From positions 6,099,001-6,163,000 of the forward strand of contig NC_072795.1 in NCBI RefSeq assembly GCF_028583425.1: a stretch of 64,000 bases of DNA. The letters run 5' to 3'. Numbering within the stretch: the first letter of the stretch is position 1; each line of letters begins with the position of its first letter. The notes beneath the pieces were generated by a model. That model ran no database searches, had not been told where the DNA came from, and worked only from the letters and a program-made list of their open reading frames with translations. Positions 9,930 through 20,774 of the stretch are shown piece by piece. The translations under genes and the position numbers were made by a program. The DNA is from Eublepharis macularius (lineage: Eukaryota; Chordata; Lepidosauria; Squamata; Eublepharidae).

Positions 9930-10685
9930 GGGGTTTCGACATCAAATAAAGCAGCCCATCACAATGCCAAGCCTCCTTCAGCCTTCAGCCCTTTCCTCTG
10001 AAAAATCAAGCACAGCGTCTCTTGCTTTGCAAGCGGGAGAGAGTCCCCGATGAGAGTGGGTGGCACATGCTCTCTGCAACAGCACATCCGCTTTCATTGA
10101 GCGAACCTGGAGTCCAAAGTCCGATTCATCAATTTAGATTTATTACACGGAAGCCACCTGAAATAATCATCTAACAACCCAGAGTGGCTTTATTGGGCTG
10201 GCTTATCTATAATTATCCTGCCAGTCTAAGCAATCATTCACAGGTAAAGGAGATTTCCGGAGTGTTCCTGCAATGTACAAAGCAGTAAATAATCCTGACG
10301 GTTGGATGTTGTGAATTGAAATGAACTCTCGGGAGGGCTTAAAAAATGCAGATCAAGTTTCAGAAATCAATGAGGAGTTATGGGGGAGAGGGAAGGTTCT
10401 TTATGGAGCGCAGTCTCTTAGGACAAGTTGAAATGATGTGCTGTCCGGCAATAAGAGACATTTAGCTAAAATATCTGATTTGCTTATTTCTGATTTGTGA
10501 GGGTGGCACATGTAATGAATAAAGAATGGCATTTATAGCTCTTCGTGTCCGCTGAGATTTGCTACTGCGCATCAGACAAGGGTCTTCCAGTTTATTCCAT
10601 CGCTTCTCATCCCATTTCTCATCCCATGTGATATCCTGCTGTCCATAAACAGATAAGGAGAACCAGCAGAGGGGCGGAACACAAC
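9930..10685. other. No recognised feature
   Basis: AT-rich unique-looking sequence. No gene, repeat or structured RNA identified. Confidence 0.45.
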
Positions 10686-10689
10686 TTTA

Positions 10690-10870
10690 ATTGAAGGATC
10701 CAGAGGAGTTAGCCGTGTTAGTCTGTAGTTGCGAAATAGTAAACTAAACCTTTAAGACTAACCAACTTTATTGCAGCATAAGCTTTTGAGAGCCACAGAT
10801 TTCTTTGCATCTGACGAAGAGAGCTGCAGTTCTTGAAAGCTTGAGCTACAATAAAGTTGGTTAGTCTTAA
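10690..10870. mobile_element. Inverted pair of Penelope-like tails
   Basis: The left arm (minus orientation) runs from GATCCAGAGGAGTTAGCC through CCTTTAAGACTAACCAAC. The right arm (plus) runs from CATCTGACGAAGAGAGC to GTTGGTTAGTCTTA. The two meet within a few bases, forming an imperfect palindrome. Confidence 0.7.
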
Positions 10871-11154
10871 CTGAAGGAGTAACTGAACAGTTTGAATAAG
10901 AATATGCACGCTGCCCTCTAAAGTATCCCACAGCTTCATGTGACCTTAGGGAATGTCTACAAATTCCTGCTTCTCAATTAATGTTAGTGCCTCGTGAGAG
11001 GGTTTTGGAGGATAAAAGTTGCAGAGTTTAATACTAGTGCAGTGGAAACCACAGACTTCTGTGGTTTTAGCTCTAGAAAATACTATTACTACATATCAGG
11101 GAAAAGGATACATTTGGTGAGAAAATAAAAGAATAGCTAACCTACTTCTCTATG

Positions 11155-11840
11155 AAGCTGAAGTTGGTTCCCAGTTCCTTATTCCCAGTTCTTAGTTCCT
11201 TATTCACAGAGCAAAACACAAATATTGGGGGAAGTTAAAAAGCTCTGTACCCCAAAATAAAGACTCTAGGAGCACATATCATACACCTCCGTATTCAGTG
11301 GGCTCTGCCCTCTAAGTGGACATATACAGGGTCCTCCTACAAAGCCCAGTTCTTGAGTTAACAGCTTCAAAGTCGAGTAAGAGATACAAGCCCTCTGCAC
11401 CCCCAAACAATCGTGGATGGCCCCAGATCACACAGCCCTGCTCTCACTAGACGGTCCCCTACAACCAGACAGATGCTGGTGCTCATCCAAACACTGATTC
11501 TGGAGCTAGGACCTCCTGTTTGGGCTGCCTCTCAGGGCCAAGCTACACATGACGAATGACACTTGAACGGCAAGTGGATTGAGTGGAGGGCAAGTGAACA
11601 GGGAGAAATACACTTGCCATTCAAGTGTCATTCGTCATGTGTAGCTTGGCCCTCAGAAGTAGGTGTTGGGAACAGCTGCGAATAAGGAACTGAAATATGG
11701 AGGTGTATATGTGCTCCTACAGTCTTTATTGGGGGGTACAGAGCTTTTCAGCTTCTCTCAACATTTATGTTTTGCTCTGCGAATAAGGAACTAGGAACTG
11801 CAAATAAGGAACTGGGAACTGGGGACCAACTTCAGCTTCG
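11155..11840. mobile_element. Inverted-repeat DNA element with a nested hairpin MITE
   Basis: Arms of about 140 bp, at 11155-11300 and 11690-11840, are reverse complements. They carry repeats of GTTCCTTATTC, a GGTACAGAGCTTTT segment and AGGAGCACATAT. The loop contains the 118-bp element at 11535-11652. No coding capacity. The terminus and class are not resolved. Confidence 0.65.
11535..11652. mobile_element. 118-bp hairpin MITE (copy A)
   Basis: Ends GGGCCAAGCTACACATGACG and its complement. The arms extend about 45 bp as a near-perfect inverted repeat, leaving a small loop. TCA flanks both sides (11532-11534 and 11653-11655). A sister copy of identical length is at 43291-43408, with about three differences. 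Confidence 0.85.
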
Positions 11841-12650
11841 TTACACCTCTACATCTTGGTGAACAGACTAGAAGAGAAGAGAGAGCGGACAAAAGACTGA
11901 ACTAAGACATAAAGCCTGGAGTAAGACAGAACAAAGAGCAACAAAACCTTGGTATATGTTGCTAGTTAATTGCCCCCCCAATAAACTGGTTCACCCAATA
12001 GATAATCCTATACCCCTTCATTAAGGCTAGAGACTCCTCTTTCTATGGCGGGAACTTTTACTCGAGGCCTAAGTGGTTCTATGCTAACTAGCTATCTGCT
12101 TACACAAACAGAACAACAATTTAACTCTTTCACTACTGAACGTAGGACACTTGCTAAATCCCAACAGAGGGAGAGTCCCTGATCACGTGCAACTTACTGC
12201 CATGCTGTTATTCACAATGAGACAACTTCTCTAACAATTGACTACTACTCCAATAAATGGTATTTGCTTCACTTGCTTGGTGGAATTTTTCCCCATTCTA
12301 AGGGAGATTGCGCCAGCTGCAATATTAAAATAAATAGGTTTGTGGACAGTGAAAACCAATGGAATGCAGATTAAAGTAAGGGGGAAAACTAGTCATGAGA
12401 GATCTCTATTAATGAATAATTAATACTGGCACTTAAATGGAATGATTTGACCGAAATGCAATTAAAGAACCCAACAAAATAACAATAATGATGATAGATA
12501 ATCAGGTAAATGAACAGAATAGAGCCACTCAGGCAGAGAAGCTTATTTCAAATGACTACCAGTGTTGTGTAGCCAGATAAATGGCATGGGTTACATGATG
12601 CTAAATATCAGTATCAAGATGAGAGCTTGCCCGGAGCCCAGGGTACCACA
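11841..12650. other. No recognised feature
   Basis: AT-rich, no recognisable gene or repeat. Confidence 0.45.
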
Positions 12651-12654
12651 CAAA

Positions 12655-13195
12655 ACTGGAGGCACTCCTGGTTGAACGTACAAAAATAAGTGAGGAAACT
12701 TCCACCAGGAGAACAAATATTTTTCAATATATTCCAATCCAAGTAAATTTCTTATTGAACAAATTAATGTGATCAAATACTAAAGTGCTTCATACAGTAA
12801 TCATCAAGTACAAAAAAACAAACATTTCTGGAATACAAAATATATTCAGACCCAGATAGGGCTTGGGATTCAGGTCGGCGTCCGTTACGACATCTGCAAT
12901 AGAAAAGAAAGGCGTGATAAGAGTCAAATAAGGATTTCACCACTCCAAGAAGACTTACCTGTTGGAATTAACTACTCCGGAATTAGTTTTTTGCTATCTC
13001 TGTGGAAAAACCGTATACAGGGTGGCTCAGTGTCGGGTCTGAATATATTTTGTATCCCAGAAATGTTTGTATTTTTGTACTTGATGATTACTGTATGAAG
13101 CACTTTAGTATTTGATCACATTAATTTGTGCAATAAGAAATTTACTTGATTGGAATATATTGAAAAATATTTTTTCGCCTGGTGGGTTTCCTTAC
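12655..13195. mobile_element. Large inverted repeat, unclassified
   Basis: The left arm (about 12665-12860) and right arm (about 13030-13195) are reverse complements. Shared blocks are TTTGATCACATTAATTTG, AAATTTACTTG followed by GGAATATATTGAAAAATATT, and GAATATATTTTGTATCC. The spacer of about 170 bp has no frame. A fold-back or non-autonomous DNA transposon is likely. Part of an arm resembles the sequence near 35675-35720. Confidence 0.6.
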
Positions 13196-13399
13196 ATATT
13201 CTTGTCCAGAGCCCAGGGTACAGCTGATGCTCTCGCTTGTCTATTTACCCCCAAAGTTTCTTTTCCCTAAATGCACCTAGCTATAGAGGCTGCAGTTCTG
13301 AGCAATACCAGACAGCGGTGCGTCAGAGATCGTATGTATGTCGGAAGTAACATTGTTTGAATTTGGAACGTTTCTGATATTTACACATGGGACACAGTT

Positions 13400-13700
13400 T
13401 GGGTTTGTTTGTTTGTTTATATTCCACCTTTCTTACTGAGACTCAAGGTGGATTACATAGTGTGAGATTAGTACAATCAGTGGCAAGGACAAAGGCAGGC
13501 ATTTCCATACAGTGTCAAGAACATTTCCATAAACAATGTCATGAAGTAAAAGAATATAAGTTTACAATGATATAGTATTAGCAAGGATCCAGTTTGGGGT
13601 TGAAGAATTGCTGAAACAACATAATCAATTCTAGGACTTATGTTGAACAATATAAAGCACAGGTAGGATATAGGAGTACATATTTAAAGCAACAGATAAT
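13400..13700 (-). mobile_element. L2/CR1-type LINE 3' UTR
   Basis: On the plus strand GTTTATATTCCACCTTTC, then GAGACTCAAGGTGGATTACA and CAAGAACATTTCCATAAACA. This is the reverse of a LINE tail and is shared with 21745, 25020 and 39131. Confidence 0.65.
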
Positions 13701-14014
13701 GTGTAAGGCAACATAATGGTGAAATCTATGGTTTCGTTAGCAAAACATCTGGGATCCCTTTCCTACAATACAACCCTCTTAGCTGAGAAAAAAGACCTTT
13801 TTGAAGAATTCAGTTTTGCTTGGGTTTTCATTATTAAAATCTGGGTTTCAATGCGTTACTGTCAAAACCTTTTCTCTTCATGTATCTCCTGCCCCCTCCT
13901 AGCTGCATTTCCACCTTCAGGGACATGATACAAGTGCTTCTATTTCCCCCCTACAGAGTCCTTCTGTTGGTCCTTCAATCAAGATTGCAGCTTTTGCAGC
14001 TGCTTTTCAAAAGA

Positions 14015-14112
14015 GAAAGGAAGGAAGGAAGGAAGGAAGGAAGGAAGGAAGGAAGGAAGGAAGGAAGGAAGGAAGGAAGGAAGGAAGGAAGGAAGGAAGA
14101 AAGAAAGAAAGA
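14015..14112. repeat. (GGAA)n microsatellite
   Basis: About 95 bases of GAAGGAAG repeats, grading into GAAA at the right end. Confidence 0.98.
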
Positions 14113-14159
14113 CTGTTAAGTTGTGGTATGCTAATAGAAAGATGAACGCGTTTTGGAAT

Positions 14160-14245
14160 ATTAGGTGACCTCGGATCAGTTACTCTTTCTCAGCGTAACC
14201 TACCTCACAGGGTTGTTATGAGGATAAAATAGGCAATGGAGAGCC
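14160..14245 (+). mobile_element. tRNA SINE (B subfamily) internal fragment
   Basis: TTAGGTGACCTCGGATCAGT, then CCTACCTCACAGGGTTGTTA and GAGGATAAAATAGG, the body of the Sauria-type SINE. Confidence 0.55.
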
Positions 14246-14621
14246 ATGCACACCACCTTCAGCTCCTTGGAGGAGGGGGAAGGTGAATATCTGCCAGATC
14301 AGAGGTTCTTAAACTTTTGTGAACTTATTGTACATTCACGAACCCCTTGCAAAGTAAACTGTATGCTACTTCCCCCCACCGCAACATCAAATGCTGGAAT
14401 CTTACATTGGTTAACAATTTTATTTTATTATCATGTTTAGTATTTATAAATATGGAGCATGACTGAGCAATAGGCTGTATTTTATGGGCATTTTACACAT
14501 TCTGCAGAAGCAAAACCAAATTTGCCATTGAGCCCTCCCAGAGCCCTCTACCCCTGTTCTTCACCTCCTCCCTGTCCTCACAAACCACATGTGAGAGAAT
14601 AGCAAGCCGCTTTTGAGTTAT

Positions 14622-14822
14622 AGATCCAGAGGGGTTAGCCACGTTCGTCTGTAGTTGCAAAATAGTAAAGAGTCCAGTAGCACCTTTAAGACTAACGAAC
14701 TTTCTTGTAGCATAAGCTTTCGAGAACCACAGCTCTCTTCGTTAGATATGATGAAGAGAGCTGTGGTTCTCGAAAACTTATGCTACAATAAGTTTGTTAA
14801 TCTTAAAGGTGCTACTGGACAC
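14622..14822. mobile_element. Inverted pair of Penelope-like tails
   Basis: Left arm minus (GATCCAGAGGGGTTAGCC to CTCTCTTCGTTAGAT), right arm plus (GATGAAGAGAGCTGTGGTTC to GGTGCTACTGGAC). The arms are near-perfect complements with almost no spacer. Confidence 0.75.
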
Positions 14823-14829
14823 TTTACAC

Positions 14830-15884
14830 TTTTGGGTTCTGAGCCACTACTGGAGAATCAGTGCACTAGACAGGGAGATTCAATAGAAGTTAGGAGCGGA
14901 TAGTAAACTCTCTTGATGGCTATGGATGCTGAGCCATTGCCTAATTCTTTGCTCCCATGTAACCGAGAAGATTTTTATACGAACAAAAAGGGTGAAAAAT
15001 GGGTGTCACATCCTTCTAAAGCAGAAACAGGCCCCCATGTCTTCTTGGAGGCCTGATGTTCCCCGAGGAGACAGCTGTTTTAGGCTGTCTTCTTCAAATG
15101 ACTGCGCTTTCCGTGTGAACACATTACTGCATTAGCAGACAGCTGTGAGCAGTTTTGTCTGTGTGCATGTTTAGAATTGTCATCCTCTTTCTGCTGATGG
15201 AGGGACTCTGGAGTAGCATTAGCTATAAGCATCTCCCTGAGAACTGGCAGGTTTGGAACACGTGGTCCTGTTTTTCCTTTGGTGCTAATGCGATTTTCAT
15301 TTAATCAAAGAGAAAGTCATAATAAGTCTAATAAACAGCGGGAGCCTTTTGTGCTGGCTGCCACCAACACCCCAGTCTCACACCTCTGCGCAAATTGCTT
15401 CTTGGATCTTATCAGTCCGATGGGCTGGTAAACATAAGAGCTGTGCCTGGAAGGAATTTTGCAGAATAACAAAGAGATCCCTAGGAGAACAGAGGGGACC
15501 TAAAAGAGTTTGGTAAATGTTTCTTTCAAATTCTGTGTAGGGATTTGACCCTTGCCAATCTCCGGTATGATGGGAAAGTAATTATCCTGGAGCTTCAGTA
15601 AATTGCTCCAGGGCCTGGGTAGAATTCAAGGCCCTGGCTTTCCACTACTTAATTTATTTAAAATAGTCTCGTAAATGCATTTGTGGAAATCGCTAGCCTA
15701 TTAAAAATGGTTGTCCTTTCATGGGAACCTTCCAGCTTTTGGAAAGTTTTAGCAAAATTCTCAGCCCGATTGCCTGGAGTTGAATTCTTCTCACCACAGG
15801 CAAAACGGCTGGCGGCTCTTTACAGACATAGCAGGGGAGGCCTGTTGGCATGGCCCCCCAGGTCAACAGGTTGGCCATTATGTG
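14830..15884. other. No recognised feature
   Basis: Mixed-composition unique-looking sequence. No gene or known repeat supported. Confidence 0.45.
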
Positions 15885-16132
15885 AAACAATAATAACATT
15901 CGATTTATATACCGCTCTTCAGGACAACTTAATGCCCACTCAGAGCGGTTTACAAAGTATGCCATTATTATCCCCACAACAAAACACCTGTGAGGTCGGT
16001 GGGGCTGAGAGAGCTCTGAGAGAGCTGTGACTAGCCCAAGGTCACCCAGCTGGCTTCAAGTGGAGGAGTGGGGAATCGAACCCGGCTCTCCAGATTAGAG
16101 TGCCGTGCCACTACACCAAACTGGCAAGATGC
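15885..16132 (-). mobile_element. Sauria-type tRNA SINE
   Basis: Full-length copy on the minus strand. The tRNA head lies at about 16060-16130 (B-box-like GGTTCGATTCCCC and a GCCAGTTTGGTGTAGTGG start), and the tail near 15890 reads ATAAATCGAATGTTATTATT. Confidence 0.85.
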
Positions 16133-16808
16133 TGGGCTCCATGGACCACTGGTCTGACCCAGCAAGGCTCTTTTTACATTCTTAACTTTTATATCCTGTT
16201 TTTTATTCACAACCCCAAGGATTGCCATCTGCCAATATACGGACCGGTCCGCCATTCACGGCCTCTAGCAGGACCTCATAGTTTAATCAGGAGTGTCTAG
16301 TCACATCATTTCATGGTTATAGCGATCAGATATGGAGTTGGAAAACAGGAATGCTTGTTGCAGCCCTTCGTTTATTCTTTAGTTCTTTATTTGCGCATTC
16401 TCTAGATTAGCTTCTCATGACTGTCTTGGAGGTGGTTTACAATTCAGAAGCGTTGTCTATAGGACAAGGGGTTGGAACCTATCGGCTTTCTGCAGAAGCA
16501 GTTCATTCCCCCATCTTCTGCTTCTCCAGTGCCTTTTGGTTCCTGGAAAGGCTACACCAGGGTTGAGGAAAACCCCATGGATAAAAAGCCACGGGGAAGA
16601 TGCAGAGAGGAGGGGAATTGGGAGAACGTGCCCTAATGCTCTGCTTTCACTTGCTCCAACAGAAAGCGCAGAGGATCCAACCCAATTCACACAGTGCAAA
16701 AGGAAGAAGTGAGAAGGAGGGAAGAGGAGCACAAATTTACAGAAGCTTAGATAAATATATTTTGTATGACCTTATTTCATTTTTTATGTGTATCTAATGC
16801 CCTGACCT

Positions 16809-17380
16809 GGGCAACCCAGGTGAGCCTGATCTTGTCAGATCTCAGAAGCTAAGCAGGATAACAACAACAACAACAACAACATTCGATTTATATTCTGCCC
16901 TTCAGGACAACTTAATGCCTACTCAGAGCGGTTTACAAAGTATGTTATTATTATCCCCACAACAAAACACCCTGTGAGGTGGGTGGGGCTGAGAGAGCTC
17001 TGAGAGAGCTGTGACCGACCCAAGGTCACCCAGCTGGCTTCGAGTGGAAGAGTGGGGAATCAAACCTGGCTCTCCAGATTAGAGTCCTGCCGCTCTTAAA
17101 TGACTGGCCCAAGGTCACCCAGCTGGCTTCGAGTGGAAGAGTGGGGAATCAAACCCGGCTCTCCAGATTAGAGTCCCGCGCTCTTAACCACTACACCAAA
17201 CTGGCTTTCTTGGTTAGTAATTGGTTAGTAACCAAGGATCCAGCCTTGGTTAGTAATTGACCTCCAACGAAGACCAGGGTTGCAGAGGCAGGCAATGGCA
17301 AAACACCTCTGTTAGTCTCTTGCCATGAAAACCCCACCAGGGGTCGCCATAAGTCAGCTAGGACTTCACAGCACTCTCCA
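16809..17380 (+). mobile_element. 5S-derived SINE split by a tRNA SINE
   Basis: The head 16809-16858 (GAGCCTGATCTTGTCAGATC, then TCAGAAGCTAAGCAGG) stops at the insertion. It resumes near 17216 with repeated TTGGTTAGTAATTG, then AAGACCAGGGTTGCAGAGGC, to a tail ending near 17380. A tRNA SINE (16860-17208) sits between the parts. Confidence 0.8.
16860..17208 (-). mobile_element. Sauria-type tRNA SINE with duplicated head
   Basis: Minus-strand copy starting with an (AAC)n tail on the plus strand. The tRNA head and adjacent box (CAAGGTCACCCAGCTGGCTT through CTCTCCAGATTAGAGTC) occur twice, at about 17015-17095 and 17100-17205. The body is otherwise complete. Confidence 0.82.
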
Positions 17381-17419
17381 CTACCGTAAGTATCTAATAT
17401 GGTCTTAAATAAGTTATAT

Positions 17420-17640
17420 GGTGGTGGTACATGCTGTCAAGTCATAGCCAACTTATGGCGACTCCTGCTGGGGTTTTCAAGGAAAAAGACTATCAAGAGG
17501 AGGCTTAACATTTTCATTTTGCATAGTGACCCTCATCTTCCTTGGATGTCTCCCGTCCAATTACTAACCAAGCCCAACCCTAATTAGCTTCTGAGAGCTG
17601 AAAGATTAGGCTTGCTGGGCTATCCAGTCCAGGGCAGAGA
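17420..17640 (-). mobile_element. 5S-derived SINE, diverged
   Basis: Minus-strand copy with the tail TGTCAAGTCATAGCCAACTT (plus) and a head ending in GGGCTATCCAGTCCAGGGCA. Confidence 0.7.
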
Positions 17641-17804
17641 AGTTGTATAATGGTTCTTATATTTATGACCTGATCAAATAGCCCTAGCAGGAGACAATTC
17701 CCGAAAGAGAAGAGCCAAGCGTTTTGCCTTTCCTTCTGATGCGTTCAGAAAAAGGGAGGGTGGTAAGAACAGCTCTTTATAGATCAAATGCAGATTCCAA
17801 AGTG

Positions 17805-17806
<2 letters not shown>

Positions 17807-17854
<48 letters not shown>

Positions 17855-17860
17855 CGCACA
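17807..17860. repeat. (TG)n/(CG)n microsatellite
   Basis: About 40 bases of TG repeats running into CGCGCGCG and CACA. The alternating purine-pyrimidine track could form left-handed DNA. Confidence 0.97.
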
Positions 17861-17864
17861 GGGT

Positions 17865-18689
17865 GGGGGGAAGGTGCAGAATTTACAAGCCAAACAACAG
17901 TCCAGTTTGTTATATTTCTATAAAGCTTTTCCCTACTTGGTGGGCTACTATGGGAAACAGGATACAATCTTAGATGGGCTTTTGGTGTGATCCAGCAGTA
18001 CTTTTCTGCCCTTAAAATAATTTTCCTTGATTAGTTTTCTAAATTTCCATAATAAGCAAACCTACTGTTCTTCTCCACTGCCTCTAAAAGCTCTCCAGTG
18101 CCTCTTTTTGGAACTGTATAAATGGAAGTTTGTTCAAACACGGCATTCAGCCTTCATTTAAAACACTGGATCTACTCAAATGATTATGAGTTTTATGCTT
18201 ATATAGACAGGGCTTTTGAAAAGCGTGTTAAAATTATGGCAATCTTACAATAGCTTTGGCCCAACATTCTTACAATAGCCCAACATTCTCCCCTCTTTTA
18301 TGCCCCCTTATATTCGGCAGAATTTATAGAAAGCATAATATCGCCTACATTTATTTTGCTATTTCATTTTAAACATTTATATGCCACTTTCCCACCCAAG
18401 TGGATGACATTAGAACCATTAAAACATTAAAAAAGCATTTAAATGTATACATAAAACCCAGCAGGAATTGCCATAAGTCAGCGGAGACTTGACAATGTGC
18501 ACGCATGCACGCACGCACGCAGGCACACACTTAACAATGCAATAAAAATATATAGAAATTCAGTTACAATATGAGTAAGGAGAAGGCCAGAAATAGTTCA
18601 CTGGGGTACACAAACAAAACAAAAAAGTCTTCACCTGCTAGTGGAAGATAATGACTGAAGGAGAGAGACAAATCTCCCTGGGGGGCTGA
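17865..18689. other. Mostly unassigned; short 5S-SINE tail
   Basis: A fragment near 18455-18500 (TTGCCATAAGTCAGCGGAGA) matches the 5S-SINE tail and is followed by a GCAC microsatellite. The rest shows no gene. Confidence 0.45.
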
Positions 18690-18983
18690 AATATTTAAGT
18701 ATATGGTGATGGCCGCAAGAGTAATATTTGCAGTAAAACAGAAGGCAGAAAGATGTCCGTATCGGAAGGAATGGAAGAATAAATGATACGAATCTGCGAC
18801 AGTGGCAAAACTAACATTTGATATTCACAACAGGCCAATCTCAGAATTTCAAGAAAAAAGAAAAGATTTTTTTGATCATATAGCTGAAAATTAAGAATAC
18901 TTAAGAATAAATTTAAATTTAAACAGAAAATGTTATAAAGTCAAAAAGGGGGGATACGTGTTTGTAATAAAATTATTATTAGA
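18690..18983 (+). mobile_element. L1-like LINE ORF2 C-terminal fragment (left part)
   Basis: One frame encodes ARVIFAVKQKAERCP, RKEWKNK, then after one internal stop ATVAKLTFDIHNRPISEF, followed by QEKRKDFFDHIAEN and a stop. This is the pattern of the L1 ORF2 C-terminus. The element is cut by the Helitron at 18984 and its UTR resumes at 20346. Confidence 0.6.
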
Positions 18984-20040
18984 CTAGCAACAAAGCCTGT
19001 TGTGGGAAATGATACAACGGGTTCTAGAAAGGGGAGGGTGGGCAGGCGGGCATTGCCTCCTCCTCTGTGACTGATCTTGGCCGGTGAAGGGAGGGGCATT
19101 GCCTCCTGCTCCACACATGATCCTACACAAACACACTAGCTATCTGGAGTGAACAATATATTACAAATGTGTAACCCTTTTCACCTGATCCTGGCTGGGT
19201 GAAGACAGGAGGCAGTCATTGCCACTTCCTCCACTCCTGATCCCTGACAGGTGAAGGCGTCAGGCGGGCATTGCCCCCTGCTATGCAACTGATCCCAGTA
19301 GGATGAAGGGGGGAGGGCATTAACTCCTGCTCCACGCCTGATCACGGCCAGGTGTAGGGAGGGTAGGCATTGCCTCATGCTCTGTTCATGATCCCAGCCA
19401 GGTGATGGCAGGGGACGGACATTGCCACCTGCTCCACACCAGATTCCACTCGGGTGATGGTGGTGGGCATTGCCACCTGCTCCATCCTGATTCCAACTGG
19501 CTAATGATGGGGGGTGGACATTGCCACCTGCTCCACACCTAAACCCAGGTGGGTGAAGGCGGGTGGTGGGCATTGCCACCTTCTTCATGCCTGATCCCAG
19601 TTCGGTGAAGGGGGCGGACATGGCCACCAGCTCCACGCCTGATCCTGGCTGGGTGAAGGGGGGCGGGCATTGCCACCTGTTCCATGCCTGATCCCAGCCA
19701 GGTGAAGACAGGGAAGGCACTGCAACCTGCTCCGTGTCTGATTGTAGGTGGGTGAAGGGGGGGTGGTCATTGCCACCTACTGTCCTCCTGATCCCAGGTG
19801 GGTGAAGGTAGGTGGCAGACATTGCCACTTTCTCCACTCCTGATCCTTGCTGGTGAAGGGAGGGGGTGGGCATTTCCACCTGCTTTTCTCCTTATCCTGG
19901 CCTGGACTTCCCACCGCGGTGCGCTCTCTGGAGAGACAGGCTGACTCGCCTGGGGTTCCCTCTGCAGCAGCACCCTCTAGTGGCGCCCCAGGGTAGGAAG
20001 TGAGTTGTCTAGAACACGCTTACTCTTTTATATATTAGGA
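18984..20040 (-). mobile_element. Non-autonomous Helitron carrying a minisatellite
   Basis: On the minus strand the 5' end at 20040 is TCCTAATATATAAAAG and the 3' end is a hairpin (CCCGTTGT...ACAACAGG) followed by TTTGTTGCTAG. The insertion sits between A and T on that strand. A 5'-TC, a 3' hairpin a few bases before CTAG and an A/T target without duplication define Helitrons. There is no Rep/helicase frame. Most of the interior is a tandem repeat. Confidence 0.82.
19055..19905. repeat. About 53-bp minisatellite inside the Helitron
   Basis: Roughly fifteen imperfect units contain CTGATCC.GGCTGGGTGAAG and GGGCATTGCCACCTGCTCCA. The 232-codon antisense open frame here (19181-19879) is a by-product of the repeat, not a gene. 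Confidence 0.9.
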
Positions 20041-20054
20041 TATGAAAATGTGTA

Positions 20055-20057
20055 AAA

Positions 20058-20092
<35 letters not shown>

Positions 20093-20345
20093 GTAATAGT
20101 AATAATAGTAATAACATTTGATTTATAAACTGCCCTTCAGGGCAACTTAACACTCACTCAGAGCAATTTACAAATTTATTATCCCCACAACAATCACCCT
20201 GTGAGGTGGGTGGGGCTGAGAAAGCTCTGGAACAGCTATGACAGATCCAAGGTCACCCAGCTGGCTTCAAGTGGAGGAGCGGGGAATCAAACCCGGCTCT
20301 CCAGATTAGAGTCCCACGCTCTTAACCGCTACACCAAACTGGCTC
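20055..20345 (-). mobile_element. Sauria-type tRNA SINE with (AAT)n tail
   Basis: Minus-strand copy; the plus strand starts with AATAATAATAGTAAT and runs to CTACACCAAACTGGCTCTGG. Confidence 0.85.
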
Positions 20346-20645
20346 TGGAATAAAGATATTTAAATAGAATAAAGATATTTAAATAGAACATATATAAGCA
20401 AGTTCTAAATAAATAGATGATTTGATTTATGACTATAATGATTTAAAAGATAGTCGTTTATCTTTTATGTTTTCTTTGTATGATTTAGATGGCTGTGTTT
20501 ATGTAATATGTACAAGTTAGAGGATTGTAGGCAATGGCTGTTAGTGGATTTTAGATGTATGATTTAGATAACTGTACAATTGTAGCTCAAGTTTTATGTT
20601 TGTGAGTTTATTAACTGAAATAAAAAATTATATGATAAAAAAAAA
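20346..20645 (+). mobile_element. L1-like LINE 3' UTR (right part)
   Basis: AT-rich sequence ending ATTATATGATAAAAAAAAAT, a poly(A)-type end. It is the likely continuation of the L1 fragment at 18690-18983, beyond the Helitron and SINE. Confidence 0.5.
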
Positions 20646-20713
20646 TCTCCCCAGGGAGGGCAATCTGCAAGATTAATGGAAGGCACATTCGAAACAATCT
20701 CTCTCATATTCTA

Positions 20714-20772
20714 CTAGAAACGATGCCCGTTGTGTGAAACAATACAACGGGCCCTAGCAAACTGTTATAGGA
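20714..20772 (-). mobile_element. Helitron 3' terminus
   Basis: On the minus strand a perfect 9-bp stem (GCCCGTTGT / ACAACGGGC) is followed by ATCGTTTCTAG and then T. Plus TATAGGAT at 20767-20773 could be the 5' TCCTATA end, giving a 59-bp relic; the 5' end is uncertain. Confidence 0.65.
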
Positions 20773-20774
20773 TT

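Noticed and set aside
11045..11080. Small perfect hairpin (AAACCACAGA..TCTGTGGTTT)
   Set aside because: Isolated and short; no evidence of an RNA gene.
19181..19879. A 232-codon minus-strand open frame, the longest in the window
   Set aside because: It lies wholly inside the 53-bp Helitron minisatellite, and its periodic GGN-rich translation follows the repeat unit.
19055..19905. A CRISPR array
   Set aside because: Units are adjacent and imperfect without unique spacers, in a vertebrate genome.
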